The translations under genes and the position numbers were made by a program. Below, one piece after another: positions 33,519 to 42,358 of a stretch of DNA of 64,000 bases; the first letter of the stretch is position 1; each line of letters opens with the position of its first letter. This stretch comes from Klebsiella michiganensis (GTDB lineage: Bacteria > Pseudomonadota > Gammaproteobacteria > Enterobacterales > Enterobacteriaceae): the NCBI GenBank assembly GCA_000963575.1, contig CP011077.1:2108001-2172000 (forward strand), in the 5' to 3' direction. A model generated the notes under the pieces. It was given only the letters and a program-made list of their open reading frames with translations, searched no databases and was not told the origin of the DNA.

Positions 33519-34631
33519 ATGGAAAGCATCCATCAGAAGAGAATTTTTGGGGTAAGAATTCATGTTGATCCCTCGCTGCTGCTGTTGATTGTATTGCTGC
33601 TTGCCTACAGCGCATTTGTGATGTGGAGCGCCAGCGGCCAGGATGCCGGGATGATGGAGCGCAAAGTTGTGCAGATTACGATGGGGCTTATCGTGATGAT
33701 TGTCATGGCGCAGATCCCGCCACGCTTTTATGAAAGGTCCGCCCCCTGGCTTTTTGCCCTGTGCGTTATTTTACTGCTGCTGGTGGATAGCCTCGGGCAA
33801 ATCAGTAAAGGAGCCCAGCGCTGGCTGGATCTCGGCATTATCCGCTTTCAGCCTTCGGAAATAGCAAAGATAGCCGTCCCGCTGATGGTGGCCCGCTTTA
33901 TCAATCAGAATTCCTGTCCTCCGTCGCTTAAACATACGGTCATCGCCCTGGCGATTATTTTTGTGCCCACCTTGCTTATTGCGATGCAGCCCGACCTGGG
34001 CACCGCCGTCCTGGTGGCCACGTCCGGGCTTTTCGTGTTGTTCCTGTCCGGCATCAGCTGGAGAATTATTGCCGCTGCTGCCGGGCTGATTGCCGTATTT
34101 ATTCCGGTGCTGTGGTTCTTTCTTATGCATGACTACCAGCGCGAACGCATCATGATGCTGTTGGATCCGACGCTCGATCCGCGGGGGGCGGGTTACCACA
34201 TTATTCAGTCAAAAATTGCCATTGGCTCAGGCGGCCTGGTAGGGAAAGGCTGGCTGCATGGCACACAGTCTCAGCTGGAGTTTTTGCCAGAGCGACACAC
34301 CGACTTTGTGTTTGCCGTTCTGGCGGAGGAGCTGGGCTTTATCGGCATTCTGGTGCTGCTTACGCTTTATCTGCTGGTAATTATGCGGGGCCTGAGCATC
34401 GCGGCTCAGGCCCAGACGCTGTTCGGGCGGATGGTTGTCGGCAGCCTGGTACTGATCCTGTTTGTTTATGTGTTTGTGAATATCGGTATGGTGAGCGGTC
34501 TTTTACCGGTGGTGGGCGTCCCGCTGCCGTTAATAAGCTACGGCGGCTCGGCGTTGATCGTACTGATGGCCGGGTTTGGCATCATTATGTCAATACATAC
34601 GCACCGCAAGATGATGTCTAAAAATATTTAG
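33519..34631 (+). CDS. RodA-family protein (paralogue of RodA/MrdB)
   Basis: 370 aa, the same length as E. coli RodA, with ten hydrophobic segments. Key SEDS sequences are present: GAQRWLDLG, RFQPSEIAKIAVPLMVARF, QPDLGTA, LEFLPERHTDFVFAVL, PLPLISYGGSAL. SEDS proteins polymerise peptidoglycan from lipid II with a class B PBP partner. The normal mrdB gene lies next to mrdA near lipoyl genes; no PBP is encoded here, so this is likely a second copy. E. coli has ydgD followed by mdtI in this place, so it is inserted. Confidence 0.85.
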   Translation: MESIHQKRIFGVRIHVDPSLLLLIVLLLAYSAFVMWSASGQDAGMMERKVVQITMGLIVMIVMAQIPPRFYERSAPWLFALCVILLLLVDSLGQISKGAQRWLDLGIIRFQPSEIAKIAVPLMVARFINQNSCPPSLKHTVIALAIIFVPTLLIAMQPDLGTAVLVATSGLFVLFLSGISWRIIAAAAGLIAVFIPVLWFFLMHDYQRERIMMLLDPTLDPRGAGYHIIQSKIAIGSGGLVGKGWLHGTQSQLEFLPERHTDFVFAVLAEELGFIGILVLLTLYLLVIMRGLSIAAQAQTLFGRMVVGSLVLILFVYVFVNIGMVSGLLPVVGVPLPLISYGGSALIVLMAGFGIIMSIHTHRKMMSKNI

Positions 34632-34655
34632 CGGCAGGAAGAGGGCGAGGGATTT

Positions 34656-34690
34656 GCCGCCAGGCACCGTATTGTTGCGGTGCCGGCGGC
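34656..34690. terminator. Bidirectional hairpin between rodA-like and ydgD
   Basis: GCCGCC-A-GGCACCG (34656-34669) pairs with CGGTGCC-GGCGGC (34678-34690), a 13-bp stem with one bulged A and an 8-nt loop, in the convergent gap. No T-run. Confidence 0.55.
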
Positions 34691-34704
34691 ATCAGCACAG
34701 AGAC

Positions 34705-35511
34705 TTATTGCGCCAGGGCTTCCAGCCTGTCGCGGAAACCGGTGACTGAAATGGCTCGGTTGTCCGCCCGATAGCGGTCTTTGGCCGCCGGGGCCGAACT
34801 TTGCACCGCAATCAGCTGCCAGCCCTGATCGGTTTTCAGCAGCAGGGGGGAACCGCTGTCGCCGGGCAAAGTATCGCACTGGTGCGACAGCACTGACGCC
34901 TGCGCCCAGCCTGTCACCAGGCAGTTATTATGGGTATACAAATCGTCGAGGTGATCCAGCGGATAACCCGATTGCGTGACTTTGCGATCCTGCGTTTTCA
35001 GGGCTTCAGTCAGCGCGTCTTTATCGCCGGTGAACAGCGGCAGTGGCGTAATTCCCGACGGCGGATTGCGGATAATAATCAGGCCAAAGTCGTAAGGCGC
35101 TGCGCTCGAGGGCACTATCCAGCCGTCGCCATCCGGCTTGAGCCGGCGGCCGAGGGATTTGTCCACGCGGCCTTCAATATCATGGATCTCATAGCGCCAT
35201 TGCCCTTTATGGGAAATAAAACGCAGGGCGATGGCTTTGTCAGCTTTGCCGCGCGGCGGCTGCAGCAAGCAGTGCCCGGCGGTTAAGGCGAGATGCGGTG
35301 AAATCAGCGTGGCGGTACATAAGTTGCCGCTGGCGGTTTCCAACTGGCCAATGGCATCCCATGGGGCATCCTCGGGGTTAGTTACACGAATCCGGTCATC
35401 TTTGCCGAAGAACAGTGTTTTAACGTTCGCCGGACTGTCGTCTTCGTCCGCGTGAGCAAGTTGAGGTAAAAGGATCAATGCTCCTAAAAACAACACAACA
35501 CTTTTGCGCAT
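34705..35511 (-). CDS. ydgD: YdgD, trypsin-like serine protease
   Basis: 268 aa periplasmic protein with a signal peptide (SVVLFLGALILLPQLAHA). Chymotrypsin-fold triad is complete: His in TAGHC, Asp in PYDFGLI and Ser in PGDSGSP. YdgD is an uncharacterised member of the glutamyl endopeptidase I-like proteases. It keeps the E. coli place downstream of asr and ydgU. Confidence 0.87.
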   Translation of the reverse strand: MRKSVVLFLGALILLPQLAHADEDDSPANVKTLFFGKDDRIRVTNPEDAPWDAIGQLETASGNLCTATLISPHLALTAGHCLLQPPRGKADKAIALRFISHKGQWRYEIHDIEGRVDKSLGRRLKPDGDGWIVPSSAAPYDFGLIIIRNPPSGITPLPLFTGDKDALTEALKTQDRKVTQSGYPLDHLDDLYTHNNCLVTGWAQASVLSHQCDTLPGDSGSPLLLKTDQGWQLIAVQSSAPAAKDRYRADNRAISVTGFRDRLEALAQ

Positions 35512-35609
35512 AGCTCTCTCTGAAGGGGCTAATAATTATGGTTTTTATAGATGCAGTAACTATAGTCGGAACAGGCCGAAAGTGGGAGTGAAAACAGCAG
35601 ACTACGCTA

Positions 35610-35690
35610 TCAGAGCCAGAAGCTCAGCGTAATAATACCGCAGATGATCAGCAGGGCGAGGATTAACTCGAAACTGTAGCGTCGCAACAT
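35610..35690 (-). CDS. ydgU: YdgU-like small membrane protein
   Basis: 26 codons from ATG 35690, stop 35610-35612, ribosome site GGAG 8 nt upstream. The peptide begins MLRRYSFELILALL, has one hydrophobic helix and ends SFWL. E. coli ydgU, a very small single-helix protein, lies in the same place between asr and ydgD. Function unknown. Confidence 0.8.
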   Translation of the reverse strand: MLRRYSFELILALLIICGIITLSFWL

Positions 35691-35743
35691 TATCCGCACT
35701 CCAGAAATAAGTACGTACTAAAGGCTGTGCCTTATTCCTAATA

Positions 35744-35767
35744 AAACACCCGGCAAGCCGGGTGTTT
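35744..35767 (-). terminator. Rho-independent terminator of asr
   Basis: AAACACCCGGC (35744-35754) and GCCGGGTGTTT (35757-35767) give a long GC stem; on the minus strand TTTATT follows. It lies between asr and ydgU, so ydgU would need read-through or its own promoter. Confidence 0.85.
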
Positions 35768-35805
35768 GTGTAAACGCTTTAAGCTAACGGGTTATCCCGT
35801 CTAAC

Positions 35806-36231
35806 TTATGCTGCTGGCTGTGCAGCTGGTTTAGCAGCGGCTTTGTGATGTTTTTTCACGTGTTTCTTAGCAGCCTGAGCTTTCTGTGCAGCTGGTTTTG
35901 CTGCTTTTTTGTGGTGTTTTTTAGCAGCCTGGGCTTTCTGAGCAGCTGGTTTTACTGCTTTTTTGTGGTGCTTTTTAGCAGCCTGAGCTTTCTGCTCGGT
36001 AGCTGGTTTAGCGGCTTTTTTGTGTTTCTTTTTAGCGGCCTGAGCTTTCTGAGCGGCAGCTTTTTTGTGTTTCTTGTGATGCGTTACTTTTGCAGCTGGC
36101 GCTTTAGCAGCAGGAGCAGCAGCGGTGGTTGCTGGAGCAGCAGCTGGAGCGGTAGCGGTGGTGTCAGCAGCGAAAGCGGCAGAAGACAGACCCATAGCAG
36201 CGGCAACAACCAGAGCTAATACTTTTTTCAT
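35806..36231 (-). CDS. asr: Acid shock protein Asr
   Basis: 141 aa periplasmic protein with a cleavable signal peptide (VLALVVAAAMGLSSAAFA), then an Ala/Lys/His-rich low-complexity tail with repeated AQKAQAAKKHHKKAAKPA units. Asr is strongly induced by low pH and phosphate limitation in E. coli under RstA and PhoB control, and is needed for acid adaptation. An RstA-like box lies upstream at 36336. Confidence 0.93.
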   Translation of the reverse strand: MKKVLALVVAAAMGLSSAAFAADTTATAPAAAPATTAAAPAAKAPAAKVTHHKKHKKAAAQKAQAAKKKHKKAAKPATEQKAQAAKKHHKKAVKPAAQKAQAAKKHHKKAAKPAAQKAQAAKKHVKKHHKAAAKPAAQPAA

Positions 36232-36287
36232 TTCGACATCCTCGAATTTGTTTGTGTGTCAACCCCACTGCGGGGCCGTTGAAATGA

Positions 36288-36349
36288 ACTATAGGCTGGG
36301 GAATCAAAGTCTTCAGTGAGTGATTGGTATCGGCATGTAACGTAATGTA
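36288..36349 (-). promoter_or_regulatory. asr promoter with RstA-like box
   Basis: On the minus strand TACATTACGTTACA (36349-36336) matches the reported RstA box TACATNTNGTTACA at all but one defined position. A -10 element TATAGT lies at 36293-36288, with a poor -35, as expected for an activated promoter. RstA directly activates asr in E. coli. Confidence 0.75.
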
Positions 36350-36383
36350 CAACGCCGGGTACAGGCGACCCGGCGCGAGGGGT

Positions 36384-37868
36384 TTACAGGTAGCGAGACT
36401 CTAAATGCTTACGGAAATACAATGGGTTAAGGTCTTCTCCGGTCGCATTGGTTATCAGCTGTGCGGTGGTGAAACGGCTGCCGTGCTGCCAGATATTTTG
36501 CTTTAGCCAGTCAAATAATGCGCTGAAATTACCGCTGGCGATCGCCTGGTCCAGATCCGGCAGCGCCCGTGACGCCGCGCTAAACAGCTGTGCCGCGTAC
36601 ATAGCGCCCAGCGTGTAGGACGGGAAGTAGCCGAAAGCGCCGTCGGTCCAGTGAATATCCTGCATACAGCCGTTACGGTAGTTGCCTTCGGTAGACAGAC
36701 CCAGCCAGGACTGCATTTTCTCGTTCCATAGCGCCGGGATGTCGTCCACTTCAATGTCGCCGTCGATCAGCGCCCGTTCAATTTCATAACGCAGCACGAC
36801 GTGCGCCGGGTAGCTCACCTCATCGGCATCCACGCGGATATAGCCGCGCTCGACCTGCTGGTTGACGTTGATAAAGTTATTGAGCTCGAACGCCGGCTGC
36901 GGGCCAAAGCGCTCAATCACTTTCGGCAGCAGCAGTTTCAGGAAAGGCGCGCTCCGTCCCAGCTGCATTTCAAAGAACAGGCTTTGGGATTCGTGGATGG
37001 CGGTAGAGCGTGCCAGGGCCACAGGCTGGCCCAGCCATTCACGCGGCAGGTTTTGCTCGTAGCGGGCGTGGCCGGTTTCATGAATCACGCCAAACAGTGA
37101 GCTGAACATTTCTTCTTCGTTATAACGAGTGGTGATTCGCACATCTTCAGGCACGCCGCCGCAGAAAGGATGCGCGCTGACGTCAAGGCGGCCGCCGTTG
37201 AAGTCAAAACCAAGCAGCGCCATGGTATCCAGCCCGAGCTGGCGCTGGGTTTCAGTGGCGAAGGGGCCCTCAGGCGTAAGCGTTTTTTCTTTCGCCTGTT
37301 TGTCGACCACCTTCTGGAGCAGGTCCGGCAGCCAGCCACGCAGATCGCCGAAAAGCACGTCAAGTTTGGCGCTGGTCATACCGGGTTCATAGATATCCAG
37401 CAGCGCATCATAGCGGGAAATGCCTTTTGCCTCAGCGCGCAGGCGAGCTTCTTCGCGGCTGACGCGCACCACTTCCTTCAGGTTGGTGGAGAATCCCTGC
37501 CAGTCGTTGGCCGGGCGCTGGGTGCGCCAGCCATGTTCGCAGCGCGAGCCAACCAGTGATTTCTCTTCTACTAACGCATCCGGGAGCAGCACGGCTTCCT
37601 GATAGTGACGGGTCATTTCACGCAGGTTCGCGCGCTCAACGTCGTTGAGATCTTCCTGCGCTGCGGCCTGGAGCAGAGTGGCAATTTTCTTATCGGTGAG
37701 GATTTGGTGCTTAAGCACGCTGAGTTCCGCGAGAGCCTCACCGCGTGCCTGGCTACCGTTCGCCGGCATCATGGTAGACATGTCCCAGCCGGCAATGGCT
37801 GACAGATGCTCGAAACGGGACAGACGCTGGAAGGTACGGGTCAGGTGATTATAGTTTTGCTTTTCCAT
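36384..37868 (-). CDS. Thermostable carboxypeptidase 1, M32 family
   Basis: 494 aa zinc carboxypeptidase (Taq type) that removes C-terminal residues from peptides. The metal site HEXXH is in VIHETGHARYEQ, with IHESQSLFFE downstream giving the third ligand. I chose ATG 37868 (MEKQNYNHLTRTF), which has GAGG 5 nt upstream, over the frame beginning at 37910. It follows ynfM by 74 bp and is not in this position in E. coli K-12. Confidence 0.9.
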   Translation of the reverse strand: MEKQNYNHLTRTFQRLSRFEHLSAIAGWDMSTMMPANGSQARGEALAELSVLKHQILTDKKIATLLQAAAQEDLNDVERANLREMTRHYQEAVLLPDALVEEKSLVGSRCEHGWRTQRPANDWQGFSTNLKEVVRVSREEARLRAEAKGISRYDALLDIYEPGMTSAKLDVLFGDLRGWLPDLLQKVVDKQAKEKTLTPEGPFATETQRQLGLDTMALLGFDFNGGRLDVSAHPFCGGVPEDVRITTRYNEEEMFSSLFGVIHETGHARYEQNLPREWLGQPVALARSTAIHESQSLFFEMQLGRSAPFLKLLLPKVIERFGPQPAFELNNFINVNQQVERGYIRVDADEVSYPAHVVLRYEIERALIDGDIEVDDIPALWNEKMQSWLGLSTEGNYRNGCMQDIHWTDGAFGYFPSYTLGAMYAAQLFSAASRALPDLDQAIASGNFSALFDWLKQNIWQHGSRFTTAQLITNATGEDLNPLYFRKHLESRYL

Positions 37869-37942
37869 ATGGCCTCGTGAACAGGTTGTTAACGCCAAAG
37901 AAAATAGCATTAAGCTTACCTGAACACGAGAGCGGCAGCAGG

Positions 37943-39193
37943 CTAGTGCGCCTTATGGTGCAAACGAGTGGCAACGAGCAGGGCGACCAGCAGTAGCGAG
38001 CCGATAAACGCCGCCACGCCGTTCCAGCCAAACTGGTGCCAGAACACGCCGCCAAGCGTGCCCGCCAGGCTGGAGCCGAGGTAGTAACTGAACAAGTAAA
38101 GCGATGAAGCCTGGCCTTTGGCCCGGCGCGCGCGTGGCCCAATCCAACTGCTGGCGACCGAGTGAGCGGCAAAGAAGCCGGCGGAGAACAGCAACATCCC
38201 GGCAAAAATAACGATAAGCGAGGAGAATACGGTCAGCGTCAGGCCCAGGAACATAATCGCCGTGAAGCCAATCAGTACGGGGCCTCGGCCATATTTCGCG
38301 GTCATTGCGCCCGCTTTCGGCGAACTCCACGTCCCGGTCAGGTAGGCCACGGAAAGCAGGCCCACCACCGCCTGGCTCAGAAACCACGGGGCTTCCATCA
38401 TGCGGTAGCCAATATAGTTAAAGAGCGTGACAAACGCCCCCATCAGCAGGAAGCCTTCCGCAAACAGCAGCGGCAAGCCCTGGTCCCGCCAGTGCAGGCG
38501 GAAGTTAATAAACAGCGTTTTAGGCCGCAGGCTGGAGGCCCGGAAATGCTGTGACTGCGGCAAAATCTTCCAGAACATCAGCGCCGAGGCGAGGGCAAAG
38601 CAGCCGATAGCCGCGACGGCCACGCGCCAGGTAAAGAAGTCAGTGAGGACCCCGGTTATCAGGCGGCCGCTCATCCCGCCTATCGAGTTCCCGCTGATGT
38701 ACAGGCCCATCGAAAAGGCCACCACGCTGGGGTGCATTTCCTCGCTGAGGTAAGTCATGCCGACGGCAGCGACGCCGCTAAGTGAAAGGCCGATTAGCGC
38801 CCGCATGATCAAAATCCCGTGCCAGCTGGTCATCAGCGTTGACAGTAAAGTACAGCAGGAAGCCAGCAGCAGCGCCGTGACCATTACCTGTTTACGGCCA
38901 ATGGCGTCCGATAGCGGGCCGGTAAACAGCAGGCCGATAGCCAGCATGGCGGTTGACACCGAGAGAGAGATACTGCTGCTCGCCGGGCTGACGCCAAACT
39001 CATGGGAGAGCACAGGTAAAATAGGCTGCACGCAATAGAGCAGGGCAAAAGTCGCCAGCCCGGCAGAAAACAGCGCCAGCGTGACGCGCATAAACTGAGG
39101 AGTACCGCGTTTGATATAGCTGACAGAAGGGGCGGAACGGCTTTCGTCAGCATCCTCTGTCGGGGCAGTGCTGACGGTAGTTGTACGACTCAA
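37943..39193 (-). CDS. ynfM: YnfM, MFS transporter
   Basis: 416 aa with 12 predicted helices and a long polar N-terminus. The MFS signature GPLSDAIGRKQV follows helix 2. YnfM is an E. coli transporter of the DHA1 (AraJ/YceL-like) group; reported substrates are amphiphilic compounds. It is divergent from ynfL, which in E. coli is the LysR gene beside it. Confidence 0.85.
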   Translation of the reverse strand: MSRTTTVSTAPTEDADESRSAPSVSYIKRGTPQFMRVTLALFSAGLATFALLYCVQPILPVLSHEFGVSPASSSISLSVSTAMLAIGLLFTGPLSDAIGRKQVMVTALLLASCCTLLSTLMTSWHGILIMRALIGLSLSGVAAVGMTYLSEEMHPSVVAFSMGLYISGNSIGGMSGRLITGVLTDFFTWRVAVAAIGCFALASALMFWKILPQSQHFRASSLRPKTLFINFRLHWRDQGLPLLFAEGFLLMGAFVTLFNYIGYRMMEAPWFLSQAVVGLLSVAYLTGTWSSPKAGAMTAKYGRGPVLIGFTAIMFLGLTLTVFSSLIVIFAGMLLFSAGFFAAHSVASSWIGPRARRAKGQASSLYLFSYYLGSSLAGTLGGVFWHQFGWNGVAAFIGSLLLVALLVATRLHHKAH

Positions 39194-39292
39194 GGGAGAT
39201 CCTTACGCAGGTGTTAACTTATTCTTTACAGAGTAGAAAAGTGTAAATGTTATGTCTAATATATTAATAATCTCAAATGATACTTTAAACAT

Positions 39293-40195
39293 ATGAATAT
39301 CGAACTGCGTCATCTGCGTTATTTCATCGCCGTTGCCGAAGAACTGCATTTTGGCCGGGCGGCAGCAAGGCTGCGGATCTCCCAGCCGCCCCTTAGCCAG
39401 CAAATTCAGATCCTTGAAGAGCAGATTGGCGCCCGCCTGCTGGCGCGGACGAACCGCAGCGTTAACTTGACTGCGGCGGGGCAGCAGTTTCTCTCCGACG
39501 CCAGGCAGATTCTCGGCCAGGTGGATGCCGCAGCGGCGCGTGCGGCCCGTTTGCATCAGGGGGAAACCGGCGAACTGCGCATTGGCTTTACGTCTTCCGC
39601 ACCGTTTATTAAGGCGGTTTCGGACAGCCTTTCCCGCTTTCGCAAGCGTTACCCCGATGTTCATCTCCAGATGCGAGAAGTTAACACCCGCGAGCAAATT
39701 GCCCCCCTGAATGAGGGCGAGCTAGAGCTGGGACTGATGCGCAATACGCGCCTGCCGGACACCCTGAACTGGACGCTTATCCTGCGTGAACCGCTGCTGG
39801 CGATGGTGCATCGCGACCATCCGCTGGCCGGCAGCCGTTCTATATCGCTGAAGCAACTTGCTCAGGAGCCGTTTGTTTTCTTTGACCCCCACGTTGGCAC
39901 CGGGCTGTACGACGACATTATTGGGCTGCTCCGGCGCTATAACATCGTGCCGTACATCACCCAGGAAGTCGGCGAGGCAATGACAATCATTGGGTTAGTG
40001 TCCGCCGGCCTCGGGGTTTCCATCCTGCCGGCGTCATTCCAGCGCATTCGGCTGAGTGATGTTGTATGGCTGCCTATAGACGAGCCAGAGGCGCAGTCTG
40101 AACTGTGGCTGGTCTGGCCGAAACATCGGGAGTTATCGGAGGCGGCGAAGCGCATATCGGCGCTGCTGACCGAAGCCTCCTGGGCGTTAAAATAG
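39293..40195 (+). CDS. ynfL: YnfL, LysR-family regulator
   Basis: 300 aa with the LysR winged helix (HFGRAAARLRISQPPLSQQI) and an effector domain. Divergent from ynfM with a 99-bp AT-rich gap, which suggests that it controls the transporter. Position matches E. coli; regulon unknown. Confidence 0.85.
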   Translation: MNIELRHLRYFIAVAEELHFGRAAARLRISQPPLSQQIQILEEQIGARLLARTNRSVNLTAAGQQFLSDARQILGQVDAAAARAARLHQGETGELRIGFTSSAPFIKAVSDSLSRFRKRYPDVHLQMREVNTREQIAPLNEGELELGLMRNTRLPDTLNWTLILREPLLAMVHRDHPLAGSRSISLKQLAQEPFVFFDPHVGTGLYDDIIGLLRRYNIVPYITQEVGEAMTIIGLVSAGLGVSILPASFQRIRLSDVVWLPIDEPEAQSELWLVWPKHRELSEAAKRISALLTEASWALK

Positions 40196-40286
40196 GGCAA
40201 ATGTGGCGGGAATATGTGCGGTAAATCACAACCCTACGTAAATATTTGACGACCCCACTTGAAGTGTTTAACCATAGCCTAAAAGT

Positions 40287-40308
40287 TTATTTCGAAGCGC
40301 GAAAATAA
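40287..40308 (+). promoter_or_regulatory. Mlc operator upstream of mlc
   Basis: TTATTT (40287-40292) and AAATAA (40303-40308) flank a 10-nt centre and fit the AT-rich Mlc/NagC-type palindrome. It ends 12 nt before the GTG start. E. coli mlc is autoregulated, so the site is expected here. Confidence 0.7.
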
Positions 40309-40320
40309 AGGGAGTACCAC

Positions 40321-41538
40321 GTGGTAGCTGATAGTCAGCCGGGCCATATCGATCAGATTAAACAAACCAATGCTGGCGTTGTTTATCGCTTGATTGATAC
40401 TCACGGTCCGGTGTCGCGAATCGATCTTTCCCGTCTGGCGCAATTGGCTCCGGCCAGTATCACCAAGATTGTACGGGAAATGCTTGAGGCGCATCTGGTA
40501 CAGGAAACGGAGATTCAGGATCCCGGCAGCCGTGGCCGCCCCGCGGTGGGATTAATGCTGGAAACAGAAGCCTGGCATTACCTCTCAATTCGCCTGAGCC
40601 GGGGTGAAATTTCCCTTGGCCTGCGCGACCTCAGCAGCAAGCTGGTGGTAGAAGACACCGTAGATCTGCCGACGGACGACCCGCAGCCGTTGCTGGAGCG
40701 CATTCTTTTTCAGGTCGATCAATTCTTTATTCGCCATCAGCAAAAGCTCGAGCGCCTCACCGCCATTGCTATTACGCTGCCGGGCATTATAGACACTGTT
40801 CGCGGCGTTATTCACCGTATGCCGTTCTATGACGTTTGCGATATGCCGCTGGGCGAAGCGCTGGGCAATCACACCGGCGTGCCGGTGTTTATTCAGCACG
40901 ATATTAGCGCATGGACCATGGCCGAAGGGCTGTTTGGTGCCTCTCAGGGGGCGAGGGATGTGATTCAGGTGGTGATTGACCACAACGTCGGCGCCGGCGT
41001 TATCACCGACGGGCGTCTGCTGCACGCCGGCAGCAGTAGCCTGGTAGAAATTGGCCACACGCAGGTCGACCCATACGGTAAACGCTGCTATTGCGGTAAC
41101 CACGGTTGCCTGGAAACCATTGCCAGCGTGGAAAGCGTGCTGGAACTGGCGCAGCAGCGTATGAGTCAGTCAATGGGCTCGATGCTGCACGGCCAACCGT
41201 TGAGTGTGGAATCCCTGTGCGACGCTGCGCTAAGCGGAGATCTGCTGGCGAAAGATATTATTATCGGTGTCGGGCAAAATGTTGGCCGCATTCTGGCTAT
41301 TATGGTTAACCTGTTTAACCCGCAAAAAATTCTTATCGGCTCACCGCTTAACCGCGCGGCTGCAATCCTTCATCCGGCGATTACCGACTGTATTCGTCAG
41401 CAGGCGTTGCCGGCCTACAGTAGCCACACGGTGGTGGAAAGCACGCAGTTTAATAATCGCGGCACCATGGCCGGAGCGGCATTAGTTAAGGACGCAATGT
41501 ATAACGGCTCTTTATTAATCCGTCTGCTACAGGGCTAA
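40321..41538 (+). CDS. mlc: Mlc (DgsA), global repressor of sugar PTS genes
   Basis: 405 aa ROK-family repressor, start GTG with AAGGGAG upstream. N-terminal winged helix (GPVSRIDLSRLAQLAPASIT), ROK sugar-kinase-like body (residues about 85-400) and the zinc-cysteine motif CYCGNHGCLE. Mlc represses ptsG, manXYZ, malT and ptsHI and is inactivated by binding unphosphorylated EIICB-Glc. Near full-length identity to the E. coli protein and conserved order. Confidence 0.95.
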   Translation: MVADSQPGHIDQIKQTNAGVVYRLIDTHGPVSRIDLSRLAQLAPASITKIVREMLEAHLVQETEIQDPGSRGRPAVGLMLETEAWHYLSIRLSRGEISLGLRDLSSKLVVEDTVDLPTDDPQPLLERILFQVDQFFIRHQQKLERLTAIAITLPGIIDTVRGVIHRMPFYDVCDMPLGEALGNHTGVPVFIQHDISAWTMAEGLFGASQGARDVIQVVIDHNVGAGVITDGRLLHAGSSSLVEIGHTQVDPYGKRCYCGNHGCLETIASVESVLELAQQRMSQSMGSMLHGQPLSVESLCDAALSGDLLAKDIIIGVGQNVGRILAIMVNLFNPQKILIGSPLNRAAAILHPAITDCIRQQALPAYSSHTVVESTQFNNRGTMAGAALVKDAMYNGSLLIRLLQG

Positions 41539-41662
41539 TCTTCGGCCCTGATTCACCAAATATTGCGCTATCTCAATCTGGCTACAGCGCCATTCTTTTA
41601 GACTTTCCCGCGTTAGTTTTTCTTTTTTATTTATCTGGCTAGCATTACCTCGGGAGACAGTC

Positions 41663-42358
41663 ATGCTTAAGCGTTTCTTTATAACGGGTACGGATACGGC
41701 CGTAGGGAAGACGGTGGTGTCACGAGCCTTACTGCAGGCGTTATCGGCCAGCGGTAAAAGCGTCGTCGGTTACAAACCGGTCGCTAAGGGCAGTAAAGAG
41801 ACGCCAGACGGGCTGCGCAATAAAGATGCGCTGGTGCTGCAAAGCGTCTCCACGATTAAACTGCCGTATGAAGCAATCAATCCTATCGCCTTAAGCGAAG
41901 AAGAGAGCAGCATCAGCCATCACGGGCCAATCAACTATTCGCTGCTGTCAGGCGGCTTGCAAAGACTTGCTGACCAAATGGATCACGTTGTCGTTGAAGG
42001 CACGGGCGGCTGGCGCAGCCTGATGAATGACCTGCGTCCGCTCTCGGACTGGGTGGTGCAGGAACAGCTGCCGGTGCTGTTAGTGGTAGGTATTCAGGAA
42101 GGGTGCATTAACCATGCGCTGTTGACGGCGCAGGCGATTGCCAATGACGGGCTGCCGTTTATTGGCTGGGTGGCGAACCGCATCAATCCAGGTCTGGCGC
42201 ATTACGCGGAAATCATCGAGGTGTTGAGTAAAAAGCTGCCGGGGCCGCTGGTTGGCGAACTACCGTACCTGCCTCGGGCCGAACAGCGCGAGCTGGGGGC
42301 CTACATCGACCTATCCCGGCTGCGCAGCGCTCTGACGGTAGACCGACTGCGGGCGTAG
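41663..42358 (+). CDS. bioD2: Dethiobiotin synthetase paralogue BioD2 (YnfK)
   Basis: 231 aa. The P-loop GTDTAVGKTVVSRALL and the family C-terminal half are intact. BioD enzymes close the ureido ring of dethiobiotin from DAPA, CO2 and ATP. E. coli ynfK, next to mlc and clcB, is the second bioD copy. The last 48 bp overlap the convergent clcB gene. Confidence 0.88.
   Translation: MLKRFFITGTDTAVGKTVVSRALLQALSASGKSVVGYKPVAKGSKETPDGLRNKDALVLQSVSTIKLPYEAINPIALSEEESSISHHGPINYSLLSGGLQRLADQMDHVVVEGTGGWRSLMNDLRPLSDWVVQEQLPVLLVVGIQEGCINHALLTAQAIANDGLPFIGWVANRINPGLAHYAEIIEVLSKKLPGPLVGELPYLPRAEQRELGAYIDLSRLRSALTVDRLRA

Noticed and set aside
33373..33555. 60-aa frame overlapping the RodA-like start
   Set aside because: No ribosome site, no recognisable pattern, and it runs into the rodA-like gene in another frame.
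35806..36231. asr repeats as a CRISPR-like array
   Set aside because: They are in-frame protein repeats (KKHHKKAAKPA-type), with no spacers.
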